Position numbers and translations under genes: made by a program. Shown here in pieces: positions 5,919 through 12,468 of a DNA stretch of 40,857 bases (position 1 is its first letter; each line of letters begins with the position of its first letter). The notes under the pieces are model-generated. The model did not search any database, was not told the DNA's origin, and saw only the letters and a list, made by a program, of their open reading frames with translations. The DNA is from a virus: the IMG/VR virus record IMGVR_UViG_3300021438_000028, positions 1-40,857 of that record; one strand, given 5' to 3'.

Positions 5919-6057
5919 GTTCTTGCATGAACTAATCAAGAAACAGACAATGAATCAAGTCATAAGTGAAATGGTCGAAGAGTTCTCTGACCCTTGGAGA
6001 TACTCTGAGCCACCACCATGGCCCTTAACATTGGAGAACAACGATGCCAACGTATGA
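5911..6057 (+). CDS. Small protein of unknown function, 48 aa
   Basis: ATG 5911 overlaps the previous gene's end by eight bases and follows GGAGACGG. The frame runs to TGA at 6055-6057. The first 25 residues look like an amphipathic helix (FLHELIKKQTMNQVISEM), then comes a Trp/Pro-rich segment with PPPWPL. It overlaps the start of the FmdB-like gene by 14 bases, in keeping with the tight packing here. No family is recognised. Confidence 0.5.
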   Translation: MTEFLHELIKKQTMNQVISEMVEEFSDPWRYSEPPPWPLTLENNDANV

Positions 6058-6226
6058 GTTTCAATGCCCTGATTGTGGCGAGAAACGAGAAGTTAACATC
6101 AAGCACAGCGAGTATGAGAAGTACCAAGTTATGTGTAGCAACGGACATTACAAGCCGATGATACGCATATACTCAGCACCAGCAATTAAGTTCAACGGCA
6201 CAGGATTCTATTCGACTGGAGGATAA
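6044..6226 (+). CDS. FmdB-family zinc-ribbon protein, 60 aa
   Basis: The opening MPTYEFQCPDCGE is the hallmark of the FmdB-type putative regulatory zinc ribbon; a second Cys (MCSNGH, about residue 31) follows, and the short Gly-rich tail GTGFYSTGG is also typical. Family members in bacteria and phages bind zinc and are thought to act in regulation. It is the last gene of the rightward early operon. Only eight bases separate it from the stop of the convergent sigma-like gene, with no clear terminator between. Confidence 0.75.
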   Translation: MPTYEFQCPDCGEKREVNIKHSEYEKYQVMCSNGHYKPMIRIYSAPAIKFNGTGFYSTGG

Positions 6227-6234
6227 TGGAATCT

Positions 6235-6963
6235 TTAAAGAGTTTCTTCTTCGCCTTCATCGGTGCTAGCATATTGTTCTTCGGTGTCATCGGTATCTAC
6301 CGATTCACTTGGTTCATTGCTGGCTTTATCGGTGGTGTCTAAGTCTAACCATGGCTTCATACCACCCATTAGTTTGACAAGTTTGCGTATTACTCTCGTT
6401 GTACGCATGCGAGTAGCGTCAGGGCTAACGAGCTCAAGCTCCTTGGCTATGTCCGCATACTCCATAGACTCTGCATATCGTAGGAAGAGTAACTGTTTAT
6501 CTTCAGTGCTTAACTTACGGTATGCGGAGTCTACTTCCACCATCATAGCCTGAAGATTACCACCTTCACTAGGTGCGCTAGGACGTCCTGGCCTACCAAG
6601 ATTAAGTTTATGAGTCACGCCCCACTCATCACGCAAGACAGCAGGAAGCAACGCTTCCACCACTACTGGGTCATAGTAATATAAATCAGAGACATCATAG
6701 CCAAGAGACTTGGCCTTCTGATACTGACAATAATCAAGAGCGTAGTTGCGAAGACTGCGATAAATAAGGTTCTTCGCGTCCTTACCACCCATCTCATTCC
6801 ATTCCATAAACTTATTCTCATGGGCAGGAAACCATTCATATAATGTCTGACGAATATCGTCAAGCTCAAGCATCTTAAACTTTCTATGATACTCGCTAGC
6901 TACATGGGTTACTGCATATTCCCAAGGTTCAATTAGTTTCCAGTCCATCATCAACTTTCTCAT
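6235..6963 (-). CDS. Sigma-70-like RNA polymerase factor, 242 aa
   Basis: The segment around residues 145-200 (LSTEDKQLLFLRY...YADIAKELE...RTTRVIRKL) reads as sigma region 4, a helix-turn-helix for the -35 box. The first 85 residues (DDIRQTLYEWF, YRSLRNYALDYC) resemble a diverged region 2. The last 35 residues are an acidic tail. It would let the phage direct RNA polymerase to its own promoters, perhaps the AT-rich late ones. The start at 6963 overlaps the upstream gene by 35 bases and has no clear binding site; ATGs at 6951 and 6948 are alternatives. It is the last gene of the leftward replication operon. Confidence 0.6.
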   Translation of the reverse strand: MRKLMMDWKLIEPWEYAVTHVASEYHRKFKMLELDDIRQTLYEWFPAHENKFMEWNEMGGKDAKNLIYRSLRNYALDYCQYQKAKSLGYDVSDLYYYDPVVVEALLPAVLRDEWGVTHKLNLGRPGRPSAPSEGGNLQAMMVEVDSAYRKLSTEDKQLLFLRYAESMEYADIAKELELVSPDATRMRTTRVIRKLVKLMGGMKPWLDLDTTDKASNEPSESVDTDDTEEQYASTDEGEEETL

Positions 6964-7342
6964 TCTTATACTTGCGTGTCATGGTCAGTAAATCTTCTAC
7001 AGTAATTAGATAACCCTTGCTTTTATTAGGCGGTATCTCGCATGATATTTCTCTACCCAATTCCTGCACACCCTTCTTAAGGATATGTGTTGGCACAATA
7101 ACAACTGACTGCTCTAGCACGAACGCCCAGTATGCAGCCTCAGTCACCATCAAACCTGACGGCTCCCATGATTTAGACTTATTGAACCAGCACTCAACCT
7201 CAATGTAAAGGTTATTAGTAATCCACCATTTCCTGTCGCGTTTTACTTCGACAGTCTTGCCACCAGTTAGTAGTTCTTCTACCAACCTTTCGCCCTTACG
7301 GCCGTATCCAAAATCTAAATCAAAAGAACTCTTGCTAGTCAT
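6929..7342 (-). CDS. PD-(D/E)XK nuclease-like protein, 137 aa
   Basis: The order GxxGE (residues 14-18), VEVK (31-34) and a later IEVE followed by PSG matches the PD-(D/E)XK restriction-endonuclease fold, with E18 and the Glu-x-Lys of VEVK as likely metal and catalytic residues. Relatives with this layout occur beside primase and resolvase genes in actinophages. It could process recombination intermediates or degrade host DNA. It overlaps the upstream gene by eight bases. The fold is fairly likely; the exact activity is open. Confidence 0.55.
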   Translation of the reverse strand: MTSKSSFDLDFGYGRKGERLVEELLTGGKTVEVKRDRKWWITNNLYIEVECWFNKSKSWEPSGLMVTEAAYWAFVLEQSVVIVPTHILKKGVQELGREISCEIPPNKSKGYLITVEDLLTMTRKYKNEKVDDGLETN

Positions 7343-7706
7343 TAGGCCACTTTCCTCGCAGTACTAGCAACCCGATGATTGCGTAGTTCGCCATATCTTT
7401 GAATGAATCCTCAAGTGATTCGTGCTGTGGCTCTTTGCCACTATCTATTAAGTTGTTGATACGTGCGAACTTATCCCACATGCGTACACGCAAGCCATTG
7501 ACTGGCCCGCCTGGGCTACGAGATATGTTAGTCGGACCATAATCGTTGTGCTTGCTAAGCAATAAGTCTGCTAGTTCTTGAAAGGTAGATGCTACGTCTG
7601 AGGCAAAGTCAATGGAACCCTTATCTCTAGTATCAGCTGATGGTTCTCCGTGCGCACTTGCGTCACCGTAAAACCTTGACTCGCCAAATGTTTGGAAACC
7701 TGCCAT
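7335..7706 (-). CDS. DUF1599/Nmad1-like protein, 123 aa
   Basis: The core HNDYGPTNI, then RMWDKFARINNLI, then EDSFKDMANYAIIGLL is the pattern of DUF1599, also named nucleotide modification associated domain 1. It is an all-helical MazG-like fold seen in phages next to nucleotide and DNA metabolism genes. The biochemical role is not settled; nucleotide hydrolysis or handling of modified nucleotides is proposed for the family. About 45 residues of polar N-terminal extension precede the domain. It lies between a nuclease and a small zinc-finger gene. Confidence 0.65.
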   Translation of the reverse strand: MAGFQTFGESRFYGDASAHGEPSADTRDKGSIDFASDVASTFQELADLLLSKHNDYGPTNISRSPGGPVNGLRVRMWDKFARINNLIDSGKEPQHESLEDSFKDMANYAIIGLLVLRGKWPND

Positions 7707-7712
7707 ATTAAT

Positions 7713-8048
7713 TCACTCTCCACCTTCGAGTAGTTCTTTGAGTTCGTCATCTAATCCTGCCATGCTGGAACCTACAATCATTTCTTCGATGACTTCGACA
7801 ACCGTTGATGGTTCCATCTCGACAGTAAAGAGAGTCATGTACGTATCTTGTGCAACATCTTTAATCTTTTCAGGGTCATCAGCATAGCGATAGAAGCAAC
7901 GCAACAACGAACCAATCATAAGACGATAGCCGTTAGGTAGGATAAGTGCTGGGTCGAACTCTTCGTCTTCTTCCAGCAGGTGGTCAGTTGCTTCGAATAC
8001 ATTCTCGAATTGCTCACCACATTCAGGACATGGTTTAATCGGCTTCAT
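7713..8048 (-). CDS. Small C2H2-like acidic protein, 111 aa
   Basis: CPECGEQF at residues 7-14 followed by TDHL gives Cys2 and a His that may bind zinc near the N-terminus. The remaining 85 residues are helical and acidic, ending ELKELLEGGE. It overlaps the primase TOPRIM gene by 14 bases, so translation is probably coupled. No family is recognised; a replisome accessory role is suggested only by location. Confidence 0.6.
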   Translation of the reverse strand: MKPIKPCPECGEQFENVFEATDHLLEEDEEFDPALILPNGYRLMIGSLLRCFYRYADDPEKIKDVAQDTYMTLFTVEMEPSTVVEVIEEMIVGSSMAGLDDELKELLEGGE

Positions 8049-8667
8049 TGGTTAGTCCTGCTTTCTCTCTGATATATTCCGCACCGAACTTGACGTAGAT
8101 AGAATTGACATCTTCGCCTTCTGGCATGGAGACGATAGTAACTGGAAGTTCGCGGGCAAGTCCCGCTGCAAATTCTTTGCCAGGTTGGTCTCCATCAGCG
8201 AATACAAATACTCTTTCAAAATCTGCGAGTAATCTTGTGTAGTGTTTTTTCCATGAATTCGAACCTGGAACTCCAACGCAAGGGATACCGACACATCTGC
8301 TGAGTGTGATAGTATCAAGCTCTCCTTCACATACGCCAATCCAATCACCTGCCCTTTCGATATCTAGTACGTTGTACATCTTGGTATCACTACCAGTCAT
8401 GCCCATGTACTTAGGCTCAACTGCTGGATTCAAACTTCTAAATCTAATATCAACTACGCCACTCTTAGTTACATACGGTATGGACAACCGCCCAAGGTAT
8501 GCTTCATGTCCTGTCTCAGGCTCCTCGACTACGCCTAATCGCGCCAGCCGTGCTACTTCTATTGGAATGCCCCGACTTGCTAGGTAATTTTCGGCCTGAT
8601 AAATGCTTTCCTGGTACTTGCGAGTTGCTTGTCCCAGCAAATCCTTCTGCGATTCTTGATGCCTCAC
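8035..8667 (-). CDS. DNA primase, TOPRIM catalytic part, 210 aa
   Basis: The chain carries the DnaG-type core: a helical KYQESIYQAENYLASRGI entry, the TOPRIM Glu motif CEGELD (113-118) and the acidic FADGD motif (156-160). It synthesises RNA primers together with the zinc domain encoded just upstream in another frame. The start is GTG 8667, with AAGGAG about nine bases before it, inside the zinc-domain gene. Relative to that gene it lies in the +1 frame. It overlaps the next gene by 14 bases. The catalytic residues are present, so I expect it to be active. Confidence 0.85.
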   Translation of the reverse strand: MRHQESQKDLLGQATRKYQESIYQAENYLASRGIPIEVARLARLGVVEEPETGHEAYLGRLSIPYVTKSGVVDIRFRSLNPAVEPKYMGMTGSDTKMYNVLDIERAGDWIGVCEGELDTITLSRCVGIPCVGVPGSNSWKKHYTRLLADFERVFVFADGDQPGKEFAAGLARELPVTIVSMPEGEDVNSIYVKFGAEYIREKAGLTNEAD

Positions 8668-8890
8668 GTATGTTAACTCCTTCCTGCTGTGCTATGATTT
8701 GTAAACTGTTACCTTGCACTCCACATGCAAAGCATATGAAGATATTTTTATCTAGATTAACTGTTCCAGACTGGTGACTATCACCATGGAACGGACACCT
8801 TAAGTTGGCTTGGCCATGGTCACGACGCAGCGTTGCACCATAGTGCTCGAGTACAGCCTTGATTGAAGGCAAGTCACTCACCAAAGACAT
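8516..8890 (-). CDS. DNA primase, CHC2 zinc-binding part, 124 aa
   Basis: Residues 30-60 hold the primase zinc motif CPFH and CFACG (C32, H35, C53, C56), which recognises template DNA. Homology-like sequence ends near residue 84; the last 40 residues are Ser/Arg-rich and look like unselected read-through over the next gene. A normal DnaG would continue into the TOPRIM part, which sits in the +1 frame from 8667. Either a real two-gene primase or a one-base indel explains this. The ATG is almost flush with AGGAG, so TTG 8884 or GTG 8881 could be the true start. Confidence 0.75.
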   Translation of the reverse strand: MSLVSDLPSIKAVLEHYGATLRRDHGQANLRCPFHGDSHQSGTVNLDKNIFICFACGVQGNSLQIIAQQEGVNIREASRIAEGFAGTSNSQVPGKHLSGRKLPSKSGHSNRSSTAGAIRRSRGA

Positions 8891-9245
8891 CTCCTAGCCT
8901 TAGTACTAAATACGAATCGGCTATTGCTTTTCCTCTAGCCTTGATAACGAGTGCAGGTAGAACCACTTCTTGTTCCAGCGTTCTTGCTTCCGCATAATTC
9001 TTTGCTTCTGTTTGCGCTTCTTTCGTCCAGCCGCTGAGGTCAATGGCGTTGCCTGCTCCTGGTGCTTTACACTCGATGATACCGATGGTTCCGCCAATGA
9101 AGTCTGAGCGGACAACAACATCGCCCTCATCTTTGCTACCTCGTCTTGCAAGGCGTTCAGCGTCGTATCCAAGTCCTCTAAAATATTTCGTGATGTCGAC
9201 TTCATATCCTGCTCCTCTCGCTTTATGCGATTTCCTAGTTGTCAT
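8874..9245 (-). CDS. Holliday-junction-resolvase-like PD-(D/E)XK nuclease, 123 aa
   Basis: GYEVD near residue 13, KDEGDVVV with D42, and GIIECKA with E58 and K60 follow the archaeal-resolvase type of PD-(D/E)XK nuclease. The protein has the usual size for a phage resolvase. It would cut branched DNA made during replication or packaging. It lies between the methyltransferase and primase genes, overlapping both. An alternative is a VRR-NUC-type nuclease; the fold call is more secure than the substrate. Confidence 0.65.
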   Translation of the reverse strand: MTTRKSHKARGAGYEVDITKYFRGLGYDAERLARRGSKDEGDVVVRSDFIGGTIGIIECKAPGAGNAIDLSGWTKEAQTEAKNYAEARTLEQEVVLPALVIKARGKAIADSYLVLRLGDVFGE

Positions 9246-9792
9246 TTTTGCGTATCCAAACCTGTTCGTTAATCACTAACTTCTCATACTCATCTGCGTG
9301 ACGAGCAAGAAACAAATCAATCCCTAGTGCTGGTGTTAACTCAGGTGCTGAGTCACCGCCCCATGTATAGTCATCGAATGCCATGATACCACCATGCTTT
9401 AGTAAAGGCCAGGATAGTTCAGCATCCATTAATACACCTACGGTTGTATGGTCTGCATCGATATAGATAAAGTCAAACAAGCCACCTGAACCATATTGCT
9501 GAGCAAGATAGTTAGTTGTAGTGGTGCGCTTTACATTTACTTTGTAACCTTTAATCTTATCCATGTATGTTTTATATACATCATCAAAGTCCATGGCTTT
9601 ATGTTCTTCTTCATTGCTGCCTCGCCATGTATCAACATCAGTAAGCTTTATATTACTGAGGTTCTGCAACATCCAAACGCTTGCATCGCCAGTAAAGACA
9701 CCTAGTTGTAGGCATATTGCACCGTCCTGCAACTTGAGAAACTTCTCGAAGTTAGGCTTGGCAAACTGATTAAACCAATTAGGATACATCAT
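9235..9792 (-). CDS. SAM-dependent class I methyltransferase, 185 aa
   Basis: LQLGVFTGDAS (about residues 29-39) is the SAM-binding glycine loop, and FDFIYIDADH (about 107-116) is motif IV of the Methyltransf_24 type, followed by GGIMAFDDY. These enzymes usually methylate small molecules or sugars rather than DNA, and there is no N-terminal target-recognition domain. The ATG overlaps the helicase stop (ATGA at 9789-9792), so it is translated with that gene. The substrate is unknown. Confidence 0.75.
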   Translation of the reverse strand: MMYPNWFNQFAKPNFEKFLKLQDGAICLQLGVFTGDASVWMLQNLSNIKLTDVDTWRGSNEEEHKAMDFDDVYKTYMDKIKGYKVNVKRTTTTNYLAQQYGSGGLFDFIYIDADHTTVGVLMDAELSWPLLKHGGIMAFDDYTWGGDSAPELTPALGIDLFLARHADEYEKLVINEQVWIRKNDN

Positions 9793-10571
9793 GCGTTCTC
9801 TGGGATGTCATCGATGAACATGTACTCAGGGTTAAACGCAACCCAAGTCATCAGTCCTCCGCCTGCGTCTGCTCTGCCATAACGGTTCTTGACAGGCGCA
9901 ACTCCCATACTTGTCCCGACAACTCCAAGCGTACAGATGAGTGCGGGTAACTGCGCAACCTTTCCTTGGATAGCACTTCGAGGTTGGCATGGAGAGCCTT
10001 GGATAGCTTCCGATGTGTGATGTAAGACAACAACTGCTGCATTGGTCGCTCTAGCAAGATACTTCAACTCCTTCATAATCGCACGCATTGATGCGAACTC
10101 TTCGCCACCATCGGTGGCTACGTCCATAAGGTTATCTACTACAATAAGAACTGGAGGACAACCCCATAGTTCTTCGAATGCTTGTACTTCTTCATCGATA
10201 TCTTGCAACGATGGTGCTGATTCAAATGACCAAACAATATGTGAACCGCGTGCAAGTGTTGCCTTGGTCCAACCGTGGTCAGTATTCATGAGTGACTCTA
10301 CGTCACCTTGTGACTTTCCTGAAATCATTGAGGCTAGTCGCATAGCCATAGTGTGTGCGTTGGTATCTGCCGAGATATAAAGTGTTGGCACTCTCATCTT
10401 CAAGGCTAATGCTAATGCTAGGGTTGACTTACCTACACCTGGCGCTGCTGCAAACATCGAAACTTCGGAGCGACGTATGATAATCTTATTGGATTCAAAC
10501 GCCTTGAAGCAACTAGGGAGCGGTTCTCCACCGATACTAGCACGGCCAACGCTTCTGACAAGTGTACGCAT
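9789..10571 (-). CDS. RecA/DnaB-fold replicative helicase-like ATPase, 260 aa
   Basis: AAAPGVGKST at 41-50 is the Walker A motif and VLIVVDN at 141-147 the Walker B. LHHTSEAIQGS resembles the downstream sensor/loop of the AAA_25 (RepA/DnaB-like) group. With about 260 residues it is just the ATPase core, lacking the DnaB N-terminal domain. It most likely unwinds DNA at the phage fork together with the split primase. The start is preceded by AAGGGA. A hairpin in the gap upstream may moderate its expression. Confidence 0.75.
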   Translation of the reverse strand: MRTLVRSVGRASIGGEPLPSCFKAFESNKIIIRRSEVSMFAAAPGVGKSTLALALALKMRVPTLYISADTNAHTMAMRLASMISGKSQGDVESLMNTDHGWTKATLARGSHIVWSFESAPSLQDIDEEVQAFEELWGCPPVLIVVDNLMDVATDGGEEFASMRAIMKELKYLARATNAAVVVLHHTSEAIQGSPCQPRSAIQGKVAQLPALICTLGVVGTSMGVAPVKNRYGRADAGGGLMTWVAFNPEYMFIDDIPENA

Positions 10572-10598
10572 GGTTCATTCCCTTCTGTAAGGAAAGAA

Positions 10599-10633
10599 CG
10601 TAGCCACCATTGCGGTGTGTAACGATGGCTACG
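10599..10633 (-). terminator. Attenuator-like hairpin before the helicase gene
   Basis: CGTAGCCA (10599-10606) pairs with TGGCTACG (10626-10633). Read leftward it is followed by TTCTTTCCTT, so it can act as a partial terminator between the ssDNA-binding candidate and the helicase gene and set different levels for the two. Confidence 0.45.
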
Positions 10634-10645
10634 CTCAATCATATC

Positions 10646-11065
10646 TTAGTTAACTGGCTTGCATTGGTCAGGTGTGCCCTGCGGTGTCGGACATGCCCAG
10701 AATGCGTAAGGCTTCCCACTTGTCTTGCTCACTCCCTGTCGGAAGATTCTTGCCCCGTGGATGCACGTCGGGCTCGCTGTTCCTGCTGGTGTAACTGCTG
10801 ACGGTGGTGCTCCAACGGACGCTGCTGCCTGCTGGATTGGTGCGGAGAATTGCGATTGCGTTGTGCCTGCTGTTGAACCAGTGGTCCCCAAAGGGGCTAC
10901 GTTGTATGCACCAACAATCAATCGTTGGACAGCTGCAACTTGTGATGAGTAATCTCCGATGCCCTCAAGCAACACGCTTAATTCGTCGGCCGTATTGGCA
11001 CGCACGTTAATCATGTCACCAGCTGGTGTCTTATAGGAGACTTGTAGTTTCCAGTCTTCGTTCAT
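10646..11065 (-). CDS. Putative ssDNA-binding or zinc-finger replication protein, 139 aa
   Basis: Residues 1-55 look like a small beta/alpha domain. Residues 58-100 are a Gly/Ala/Thr/Gln-rich linker of the sort found in phage SSB-like proteins. The C-terminus has CIHGARIF, SGKPYAFWACP and QCKPVN, a Cys/His zinc-ribbon pattern also seen at the ends of actinophage DNA-binding proteins. Its position between the exonuclease and the helicase supports a DNA-binding role. ATG 11065 follows AGGAT. SSB is inferred, not proven. Confidence 0.5.
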   Translation of the reverse strand: MNEDWKLQVSYKTPAGDMINVRANTADELSVLLEGIGDYSSQVAAVQRLIVGAYNVAPLGTTGSTAGTTQSQFSAPIQQAAASVGAPPSAVTPAGTASPTCIHGARIFRQGVSKTSGKPYAFWACPTPQGTPDQCKPVN

Positions 11066-11067
11066 CT

Positions 11068-11673
11068 TTATCCTATCTTAGTTGAGAACTGACAATGTGC
11101 TGTCAGCCCACACTTGTATTGGCAATTGTTTGTGTTCGGCAAGAATATACCCGCCTTACGTGCTTTGTCAAATCCTGCTACTAAGTACTCCAGTTTCTCC
11201 TCTGTGTACTGTTCAAGGCTGACCATCGGTGACACGCCATGCTGACGTGACATGAAGTATGTTCCCCACTTAACATCTATGCCAAAGGTTTTCTGCAAAC
11301 CAATCTTATAGAAGCCAAGCTGTAGTGTATTGGAAGGAGTATTCTGTGATGTCTTTAGGTCAACGATAACTAACTCACCGTTAACTTCGAACACCCTGTC
11401 AAGAATCATCTTGACTGGTACACCAGCAAACTCGGGAAGCATTTCGAGTTCGATGGCTGGGACACCTTGCGGTGTCTTCCATATCTTCCAATCGGTATTG
11501 GCTTGTCGCCATTCAATGTAGGCCTGTACCCAACGAGGACCAGCTTCGTGCCAGAAAGCTTCGTTCTCTTTGTTAGGATTAGCTTTGGTTGCCCTGCCTC
11601 CAACACGTGCGTTGGTTAAGTCAGTATCGCCAAGCTCTTCAGCCCATGCTTTAGCCCATAGTTCCTGTATCAT
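11068..11673 (-). CDS. RecB/Cas4-like exonuclease, catalytic part, 201 aa
   Basis: The RecB nuclease core is visible: ILDRVF with D92, VDLKTS with D105 and K107, then LQLGFY. C184, C188 and C194 near the end could be three of the four ligands of a Cas4/AddB-type iron-sulphur cluster. The start ATG at 11673 overlaps the stop of the N-terminal part as ATGA and has GGAG just upstream, so translation is coupled. A longer start at 11691 would overlap the neighbour further. This half begins exactly where the other ends; together they make one ordinary Cas4/RecB-like protein. Confidence 0.7.
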   Translation of the reverse strand: MIQELWAKAWAEELGDTDLTNARVGGRATKANPNKENEAFWHEAGPRWVQAYIEWRQANTDWKIWKTPQGVPAIELEMLPEFAGVPVKMILDRVFEVNGELVIVDLKTSQNTPSNTLQLGFYKIGLQKTFGIDVKWGTYFMSRQHGVSPMVSLEQYTEEKLEYLVAGFDKARKAGIFLPNTNNCQYKCGLTAHCQFSTKIG

Positions 11674-11858
11674 GCATTCTCCAAATCCCACAGTTCAGTT
11701 GCTCGGTGAAATGCCGAACCACCTACCGACCAAACCGAAGGTTCTTCTGGTACCATCAGTAATCTACCAAGGTAGTACTGATAGCCACAGTCGACGTAGG
11801 TCGAGAATGCTGAGTATGAAACATGCTCGGGTAATTTATATTCTCCAAGTTGTATCAT
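11670..11858 (-). CDS. RecB/Cas4-like exonuclease, N-terminal part, 62 aa
   Basis: SYSAFSTYVDCGYQYYLG near residue 15 and VGGSAFHRATELWD near residue 46 are the N-terminal motifs of RecB/Cas4-like nucleases: a possible iron-sulphur Cys and the conserved His. The catalytic Asp and Lys residues lie in the next gene. I start at ATG 11858, not 11879, because the latter falls inside the predicted -10 region. Transcription would begin only about three bases before 11858, so the mRNA is nearly leaderless, as often in actinobacteria. It heads the leftward replication operon. Confidence 0.65.
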   Translation of the reverse strand: MIQLGEYKLPEHVSYSAFSTYVDCGYQYYLGRLLMVPEEPSVWSVGGSAFHRATELWDLENA

Positions 11859-11867
11859 CGTGGGTGT

Positions 11868-11895
11868 AGTGTAGCACATCCATGGTGGTGGTCAG
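11868..11895 (-). promoter_or_regulatory. Leftward promoter of the replication operon
   Basis: On the minus strand, CTGACC (11890-11895), a 16-base spacer and TACACT (11868-11873) preceded by TGC form an extended -10 promoter. The expected start is near 11861, three bases before ATG 11858. Confidence 0.5.
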
Positions 11896-11927
11896 GTAGG
11901 CTGCTTACCTATGGGGGTCAGAATCTG

Positions 11928-11936
11928 TGGTATAAT
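11928..11936 (+). promoter_or_regulatory. Possible rightward extended -10 (TGgTATAAT)
   Basis: TG at 11928-11929 and a perfect TATAAT at 11931-11936 form an extended -10, but no TTGACA-like box lies 16-18 bases upstream. It could drive the small gene at 12014, though a hairpin at 11958-11976 would be transcribed first. Confidence 0.35.
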
Positions 11937-11957
11937 TATATATAATAATATAATATA

Positions 11958-11976
11958 AAGACCCCGAAGGGGTCTT
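11958..11976. terminator. Bidirectional hairpin terminator
   Basis: AAGACCCC-GAA-GGGGTCTT is a perfect 8-bp stem with a three-base loop in an AT-rich tract. Leftward it is followed by TTATATTATATT and rightward by ATATATATTAT. It probably stops leftward read-through before the replication operon. Confidence 0.6.
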
Positions 11977-12013
11977 ATATATATTATATAATATATATAT
12001 TATAGGGGATAAG

Positions 12014-12166
12014 ATGACTGAAGTAATTCTAGGTTCGCTAGCTGCGCTAGCAATCCGTGATATCGTATACGAAGCAGTTAACCGATATAATCAGTACCGA
12101 CGCAACAAGGACTTCCAGGTATTCGTGGACCTGCTTGAAGACATTGATGCTGAGGACGATGATTAA
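12014..12166 (+). CDS. Isolated small rightward gene, 50 aa
   Basis: The ATG follows AGGGGAT by a few bases and the frame runs to TAA at 12164-12166. The product has a hydrophobic-amphipathic helix (residues 3-22), a basic centre (NQYRRNK) and a strongly acidic end (EDIDAEDDD). It is the only rightward gene among leftward neighbours and is bracketed by hairpins at 11958-11976 and 12186-12223, so it is its own transcription unit. It might be a membrane-associated regulator; no family is recognised. Confidence 0.6.
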   Translation: MTEVILGSLAALAIRDIVYEAVNRYNQYRRNKDFQVFVDLLEDIDAEDDD

Positions 12167-12185
12167 TATCTAGAAACGACAAAAG

Positions 12186-12223
12186 GACCCCCTTCCATAG
12201 CAGTGATGCTAGGGTTGGGGGTC
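12186..12223. terminator. Bidirectional terminator between lysis operon and small gene
   Basis: GACCCCC (12186-12192) pairs with GGGGGTC (12217-12223); an inner TAGCA-gtga-TGCTA stem fills much of the loop. Leftward the stem is followed by CTTTTGTCGTTT, rightward by TTCTTGTCTC. It ends the long leftward structural/lysis transcript and the small rightward gene. Confidence 0.75.
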
Positions 12224-12265
12224 TTCTTGTCTCTATGGCCCAGCTAAGGGCCTATATGAGGTGGT

Positions 12266-12460
12266 TTACTTCTTGCTTCCGATGCCAAATTCCTTGGCCT
12301 TAGGGTCTAGAGCCTTCCAGATTGGCGCAATAAACGCTGAGAGGAAAGCATAAACCAAAGCTTTAGGGTCTGTGGTTCCTGATGCATAGAGCGCTACCAC
12401 TGTAGGTACTGCTGCACGTGCATAGGTTGTCACGATTGCTGTGAGTTTTTCTGTATTCAT
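12266..12460 (-). CDS. Small membrane protein, holin candidate, 64 aa
   Basis: One or two hydrophobic stretches (about residues 14-26 and 33-48) are followed by the ending KALDPKAKEFGIGSKK. A close sequence pattern, an Ala-rich helix followed by a Leu/Asn-Pro-Lys and Phe-Gly tail, is typical of small actinophage membrane proteins annotated as holins. It lies directly after the CHAP endolysin and is the last gene of the leftward late transcript. ATG 12460 is preceded by AAGGAG. Which of the small membrane proteins here is the true holin cannot be decided. Confidence 0.55.
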   Translation of the reverse strand: MNTEKLTAIVTTYARAAVPTVVALYASGTTDPKALVYAFLSAFIAPIWKALDPKAKEFGIGSKK

Positions 12461-12468
12461 GTATCTCC

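Noticed and set aside
6220-6240. Terminator between the convergent FmdB-like and sigma-like genes
   Set aside because: Only an 8-base CTTTAAAG palindrome is visible; no GC stem with T-run, so the two transcripts may overlap instead.
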